Shown here in pieces: positions 57,950 through 64,000 of a DNA stretch of 64,000 bases. The DNA is from Gerris lacustris (taxonomy: Eukaryota; Arthropoda; Insecta; Hemiptera; Gerridae), in the NCBI GenBank assembly GCA_951217055.1, contig OX578284.1:24702187-24766186 (forward strand), read 5' to 3'. Both the position numbers and the translations under genes were made by a program. Every line of letters starts with the position of its first letter. The stretch's first letter is position 1. The notes under the pieces are model-generated. The model ran no database searches, had not been told where the DNA came from, and saw only the letters and a program-made list of their open reading frames with translations.

Positions 57950-58041
57950 GTGATAGAGTACAGTAGAGAACGATTTTTTAGTTAAAACGGTATCCGGTGC
58001 ACTTAGCTGACGAGTTCTTTGATGAACAAGTCGTTAACATA

Positions 58042-58195
58042 CATTTGAAGTAATGATCATAGGAATGTGGTTCGTTTGTACAAAACAAGAGACTAGCACT
58101 AGCTTGCCCTTATGACTCAAAGGGCAATTTAGTAGCAGTCTCTTCCTTTGTATAAACGAACTGCACTCCTTTGATCATTACTTCAAATACATGTG
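58042..58195. mobile_element. Fold-back element
   Basis: Arms CATTTGAAGTAATGATCATA and ..TTTGATCATTACTTCAAATA, with inner GTGGTTCGTTTGTACAAA / CTTTGTATAAACGAACTGC. Noncoding. Confidence 0.75.
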
Positions 58196-60058
58196 TTATA
58201 GCTGCCAGAGCAAAAGAATTTACTCAGGCTAATGAGGGTTTATAAGATTGTCCACATTTTAGACCGAGCGAAGCGAGTTCTTTGTTTCTCCAGACCCGAC
58301 CATTAGGCATTTCGTCTGTCTGTCTGTAAATCTGTATATTACCCAGTCACGATCAAACACTTTGTTCGAGTTTCTTCAAACTTGGCATAGATGTTCCTGT
58401 AAGTCATAAAAACTTATGTATAGGGTTTATTTAATATTATTTGTTTAATTAATTAAAAATATTATTTTTTCTTTTTTTGGAAGCTAGGTCTACTATTCAA
58501 AACCCTATACTATGCAGTTAGAAACATTTCAGAAGCTTTTTTAAAAGATTGATGTAGTAAATAATGGGATTACTCCCACACTAACTAATTTTAATCTGAT
58601 GGTGTCCCAGGAGATGTTCATTTTCATTTTTCAATGGCTAATCTCCTACATTAAAATATAATTATGTTAAACATTATTAAATGGTTAACATATTTTATGC
58701 AGTTATCATTTTCAGTGACAAATTACAACGTAAGGGTCTTAATACAATTGTAATATTTATATCTCATCATGTATTCAGATGACATTTTGAGTATCGTTTA
58801 ATTTAAAATGCAGTTAATCTAAATTTAAAGTCTGACCAAAAAAATAAGTCAAATAAAAAATTTGAACAAGAAAAACTACACTTTTGTAGCAAGTTAAAAT
58901 AAACAAAGTTAAAAAGTTAAGAATTAACAAGTAAAACATGTTAATAAATATATTAATTTAACAATTCTATTCTTTAGTTAATAGTTATGTTTTTCTCGAT
59001 TCTTATTTTGTGTTTATAAAAGTAAACAGCGGTTTATAAATAGTTTAAGCGTAATATATATATCATAAAAATATATATAAAATATTTGTTAATATATAAG
59101 ATTAATAATTTACTATATAACATATTTAAAGACATAACTTTACCGATAACGATAAAAGTTGTAAAAAGGCTATTGATGTAAGTCAATTTTCTTTAAGTTG
59201 GGATATTAATAAGATTTAAGAGGAAAATCACTTCTTGAATTCCAACCACGTAAGGCCATAAAGCTAAAAACCTCTATAGACCTGAGTTCAGTCGTGGGAG
59301 AAAAAAATGATTGCTTTATAGTCACAAACCAATTCACAAGCCTACAATACCTATAATATTACTATTACTGTTGAAATATGTTTAGAATGCTGTATTTAGA
59401 CCTAGTCCAAATGGATATTGCCTATTTCAGAGATGCCCTTCTTACAAAAAATTGTAAAAATTGAAGAAACGTAACAAATAAATGATTTATTGATTCACTA
59501 GTATAGCTTTGTGTTTTAAAAATGGTTTAATCAATTAAAATTTAAAATTAAATGGTTTTGGCTGGTTAATGAACCCATGGAATTTATGATATTATGATTA
59601 CCTAAATGCGTCAATAACAACCTAAATATTCCTACGTCCATAAACTAATATATACTCTCGTTGCAATTCCTTGCGCGCTTAGCTCATTCATCCACCATCC
59701 TTTTGTCCAAAACCTATTTTCTCCTCATATCCCTGGTAATCCGAGACGATTGCTATAAAGATATTACTAACTAAAATGGACCCGTGACCTTAAACATTCA
59801 AGTACAAAGCGGGACATTGAAGGTTTTAGAGCTATTGCAGCCCACAGACAAAGGGAGGGAGGGCCTGGGATAATTTTGGGAATTTTAAGGGAAAATATGC
59901 AATCGTTAGATAACATTTTCAATTAACATCTGCAGCCCTTTAAGGAATAAGATTGAATTTTTCGAGATGCTACAACCGAAATCGTTTTTGTAATACCCCT
60001 CACAATAAATATTTGGCATCATTTTGAAAAGGAAAAAAATAAAATAAATAAAATTAGG
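58196..60058. other. Mostly AT-rich gene-less stretch
   Basis: A repeat fragment lies at about 58262-58420 (GACCGAGCGAAGCGAG.., GTCTGTCTGTCTGTAAATC). Otherwise no recognisable feature. Confidence 0.4.
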
Positions 60059-60288
60059 TCTTCACGCAAAGGATTTTTTATAACAAATAACAGGTTTTGG
60101 CTACTTAATAGCCATCTTTAGATTCTTAATTAGCTGTTCACAGTAATATTGTACCGTAGTACTGTAGTGAATGACCGACATTCACTTCGAAACCATGTTC
60201 CTGTGAACAAATAATTTAGAATCTGAAGATAATTGCAATTAAGTAGCCGAAACAAATTATTTGTTTTACGAATACTTTGTGTGAAAAC
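60059..60288. mobile_element. TIR element with GGCTACTTAATAGCCATC arms
   Basis: The left arm TCACGCAAAGGATTTTTT.. passes through TTTTGGCTACTTAATAGCC. The right arm is its imperfect complement ending ..TACTTTGTGTGA. Inner GTTCAC / GTGAAC border the loop. Noncoding. Confidence 0.65.
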
Positions 60289-62637
60289 GTAGTTTTTATT
60301 TTTCCTTTTCAAAATGATGATGGGTAAAAATCACACCTTGGACAAGCAAAGAGTTAATAAATAAAATATTTATTAAAATTTGAAACGTCTCCACTACATT
60401 AAGTGTGGGACAAGTGTTTCATTTTACCCAGACCTTCAAGACTATTAAATGCTCCATTTTTCCAAAAAAAGGACATTTTCGGAAACCGTCGGCTCAAAAA
60501 AGATACCTTCAAAGCTTAAATTATCGGTAGGGTCCAAGTCAAAACGGGACTTATGGTCACGGTCACCCTATTTTTATATAATTAATATAATCCTAATTCC
60601 TAATTATTGGAGTATCACCAAATGGGGCCTCCTAATCTATGCTGTATTTATAAATACTGCTTTAAGCTAGAGAAATATGCTACCTATTAATTTTTTTTTT
60701 TATGGTTTTTTATATATAATAAACGAAAAAAATATAAAAACAACCTATGAATTACAGAAAATAATTGTGAGACTAGTTTCTCTTAATGCATACTTAGATA
60801 TGGATGACTAGGCAAAAATTTAATTCTATTGCTTTATTTTATGCAGGACATAAGTACAGCAATAATAGAAATAATTTGCGATTTTTTTTTTCATTTAAAC
60901 ATTAAATTGCTACTCTTTAATAACATTTCCCGATGTGTAATTATTTTCAATGTCTAATCATTATTAAATTACACTCACCTTTAGTAATTTAAAGATCACT
61001 TACTATGTAATCGTTACTTAAGGTCAAAGCATTGTTATTTTCTGTCTTTATATTTACATAATATTGCTGATATTTACTTAAAGAATATTGTCAGCGAATT
61101 AGCATGAATAATAACTTACAATATCATATACTAAGAATAATAATTGAATTTAACTTTAACTACAAAGAAAACATAATGTTATTTGCAAAAGAATGAACTA
61201 GTGTTAAATATACTTCTTTATCCTATTAAGGTAATGATTCTTCACACGTTGTAAAATATGTAATTGAAAATGATAAATTACTCATTTAGAAGAAATAAGT
61301 AGTGTATTAAAGATAATTTCTATATTATAAACGTTTGAAATGTTTTAAATTAACTTACCTGATATAAACTTAGTTGAACATCAATCATTCATAATCATTT
61401 TTATATGCAAACAGATGCATGAACGGGAAGAAAAAAATTACAGTTGAGCATTGCTGATATAGTAAATAATTATATTTATTTATTATATTTTCAAATTCCT
61501 GTCATATTTATAATGTAATAATATTTTTTCATAGTCATGTTCCTAAAGAACAAAAGGAATTGATGTAATTAGATCTCAAACTAATATGACAGTTTAAATT
61601 AGCGAACAAGTTAAAAAATCATTATATGACCGACCTTGAAAAAGTATAAACACTTGCCTCCAACATTCCGTCGAGGAGTGGTCTGACATCTTGCGGTAAA
61701 ATAGTGAAACACGTTATCAATGCCGTCCTAAAAGTCTCCTCACCTCAACCCTAAGGTTAATTATAACTTTGTTGTTCATACTTTTAAACTAAATTGCATG
61801 TAATATAAATAAATTTTGTTATTTTTATCCTTATTAAATCGTATTTTTTTAATTTTATTATTATTATTATACAATATGATCGAGAATATAATTTATAAAA
61901 AAACGACAAAATAATTTTTTAAGTGAGTATTTTTGGAATATGCCTATTTGAAACACCTGGTTATTAGCAACTTCTAAAATAAAAGATACCAATATAATTT
62001 TTTTTTTTCTATAAAGAGTGAATATTAATGAGTAATTCAGGAAAAATATGCTCCTATTTTAAAGTGAAGGTTATTTTTTGTACTTCAATATTTATAAAAA
62101 AAAAGTTTTATTTTAATAATTTGAAATAAATACCTTACAGGTTTATTATACAACCTGCTGCTGATTAATTATTTGAAAATTACACCGGTTTATTTATGTA
62201 AAAAAAGTATATACGTATACCTTTTTTGCGGGTTGCTGATTTTTACCTGATGGTAATCTTTTTATAAAAAACGGAATCTTGGTTAGTAAAAAAATATACT
62301 AGACTTGCTGTCTACATATTTGTCAAGAATGAAGTCGAGACCGCTTGTCGACTTTTAAAAGGAAGTAATTTAGACAGTTTGACTACGATAACCGAACAAG
62401 TGCTTAGTGATGAAGTTAAAATCAGAAACATAGAAGAAAACCAAATTCTTTAATATCATCCTTTCCATGGTCACACAATATTGAAGCATTTACTTCTAAC
62501 TTTTCTAGTTCTTACAGTTTGACTATGTCGACGAGCAAATTGTTTGTGAACTTAAAGCAAAGAAATTCTGAACGTCTTTTTTAGGGATGGCATTCTAATC
62601 GTTAAATAGCCATTTTGAAAATACATTTACGTCAGTA
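60289..62637. other. AT-rich gene-less stretch
   Basis: A GC-richer patch at about 61660-61750 has no open frame of note. The 73-codon frame at 60449 has no domain or splice context. No gene is supported. Confidence 0.4.
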
Positions 62638-62919
62638 GTAGTAGTAGTAAGGTCCTAGTACTAGTACTAGATGGGTCAGACGAACCTAGCAGTTAGGCCA
62701 TCACTTAGGCCCTTTTTACTATACCCGTGGTAGAGAGTTCCACTTGACACATCATACCTCTGTACATTGTACCGCCGAAGCGAGTATGACGTGATCAATA
62801 GTGAGCCATATAAATCAGAGCTTCACGGCGAGGAATCGATCCCCATCTCGTACCGCTCATTCAGTGATGGCTGAGCAGACGTGGTAAGTAATTTATCCCA
62901 CACGGCCACGCTGGCTCTC
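62638..62919 (-). mobile_element. tRNA-derived SINE family 2, copy 2
   Basis: Inverted copy of 54690-54977. It starts (on -) GAGAGCCAGCGTGGCCGTG, has a B-box GGATCGATTCC (62832-62842) and ends in TAG/TAC triplet repeats (GTAGTAGTAGTAGTAA). No clear target duplication. Confidence 0.85.
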
Positions 62920-64000
62920 CAGGTGCATAAATGTAAATTTACATCAAGTCAATAGGTAGACAAACCTGCACTGATTAAATATTTACTTATTTAAATTTGA
63001 TCTTAACTCTTCAAGATTTTTTTCTTCATAATATATTGTTCTTAGAATTTCCTATAGCTTAGAAATAATTGTTGATACTGAAATTAATAAACAGGAAGTA
63101 ATTTATAATAAGAAGGACTGCACCTGTACTTGAGCTACCTCTAACCACCTGTAGTGCTATTATAGTTGTTTTTTCCTCTCTTCCACAACTTGATAATACT
63201 AGGTATCAAATTCATTTGGTTAAAAACCTTATAGCACCACCTTTCAAAAAATGTTTTTAAGAGTATTGCGTATTCAAAATATCATGATTTTAAGAATGAT
63301 TTTTATATATTCTCATAGTTATATTCAGTTATGAATAATGCACATCTTCTTGAAAAAGATCTAAAACAAAATAAATACGAAGAAAATTACTGTAAAATTA
63401 GTTAAAATTATATCAAATTAATTACTATAAAATTTAGTTACAATTTTAAAAATAAATATGACAACATGCAAACAGGACCGAAACTTTGATACAACAAATA
63501 ATAGTATACTTTTAGTAAGCAAAGAATTTAATGATAAAAATTCTCACAAGCCACAAATTTAGAAAAAAAATCCCAGGCTTTATGATCACATAAATGATCA
63601 TGACATTAATTACAAATAAAAACGACTGCAGAGTAAAACTGGAACAAAAGTCAGGGCCTTTGTGATAACAGAATATGTAAGGAAAAAATTAAATAGCAAA
63701 CAAAACATGACGGTAGAATCATGGTACAAAACATTACAGTGGACAATAGTATGAAAACTGAAATATCTTTTAAAAAATGCAATAAACTGCATTTGAATTC
63801 ACTCCATTGAAATCACTCCTTAAAATTTCAAAATAGTCTCCTAGTCAGGGTGACAACTAGCTCCTCGCGTCTTATTTCGTATACTTTAATTATTTTAAGC
63901 TTTTACAATCCATTATTGTCTAATTTATTTAATCCCCCCTTCCGTTTAGAATCTGTCAAAATTTTGTGATGTTTTACATGAATAAAAGTATTAATTTAGC
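62920..64000. other. AT-rich gene-less stretch
   Basis: From about 63838 there is a family B type end (CTAGTCAGGGTGACAACTAG, then TCTTATTTCGTATACTTTA) running off the window. No gene. Confidence 0.4.

Overview
This is AT-rich eukaryotic DNA from an insect or close arthropod relative. It has introns with GT..AG borders, insect cuticle-protein exons, tRNA-derived SINEs, a Jockey-type LINE fragment, many short inverted-repeat (MITE-like) elements and long (TA)n runs. The order cannot be fixed from the sequence alone.

Two structural cuticle genes are supported, arranged tail to tail. On the + strand, 1054-1761 is the main coding exon of an Asn/Trp-rich secreted cuticle protein with two copies of the insect cuticle '18-residue' motif (DTPEVAAAKAAH type). 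On the - strand, exons between 25826 and 13358 join in frame into one 14-exon gene of 709 codons plus stop. It encodes a short signal peptide, one Rebers-Riddiford (RR) type chitin-binding region, and eight tandem modules of 66-79 residues. Each module carries a DTPEV motif, and seven of the eight end in a dibasic KR followed by S-[IL]-A-A-x-P. An eighth KR sits just before module 1. Every module boundary is a phase-1 intron. The exons show an internal three-module duplication, a probable crossover chimera (module 4) and a module-specific intron difference. This gene is the most interesting object in the window.

Region by region: 1-1.9 kb holds cuticle gene 1. From 1.9 to 13.2 kb lie repeats, including a nested cluster at 6-9.6 kb with a Harbinger-like MITE, and two minisatellites. 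From 13.3 to 25.9 kb lies the modular cuticle gene, with a MITE and minisatellite in its introns. From 25.9 to 26.35 kb a MITE that has itself been hit by a SINE sits directly upstream of the putative promoter. From 26.4 to 64 kb no convincing host gene is visible. That part holds four more copies of the same MITE family, several other inverted-repeat elements, a 5'-truncated Jockey LINE with an open reverse-transcriptase frame, two copies of a second SINE family, satellites and simple repeats.

Both genes would act outside the cell as cuticle building blocks. The RR domain should bind chitin. The shared DTPEV motif suggests the two proteins belong to one functional set, but its molecular role is not known from sequence. 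Exon structures are inferred from splice-site sequence and exact reading-phase agreement. No transcript evidence is available here.
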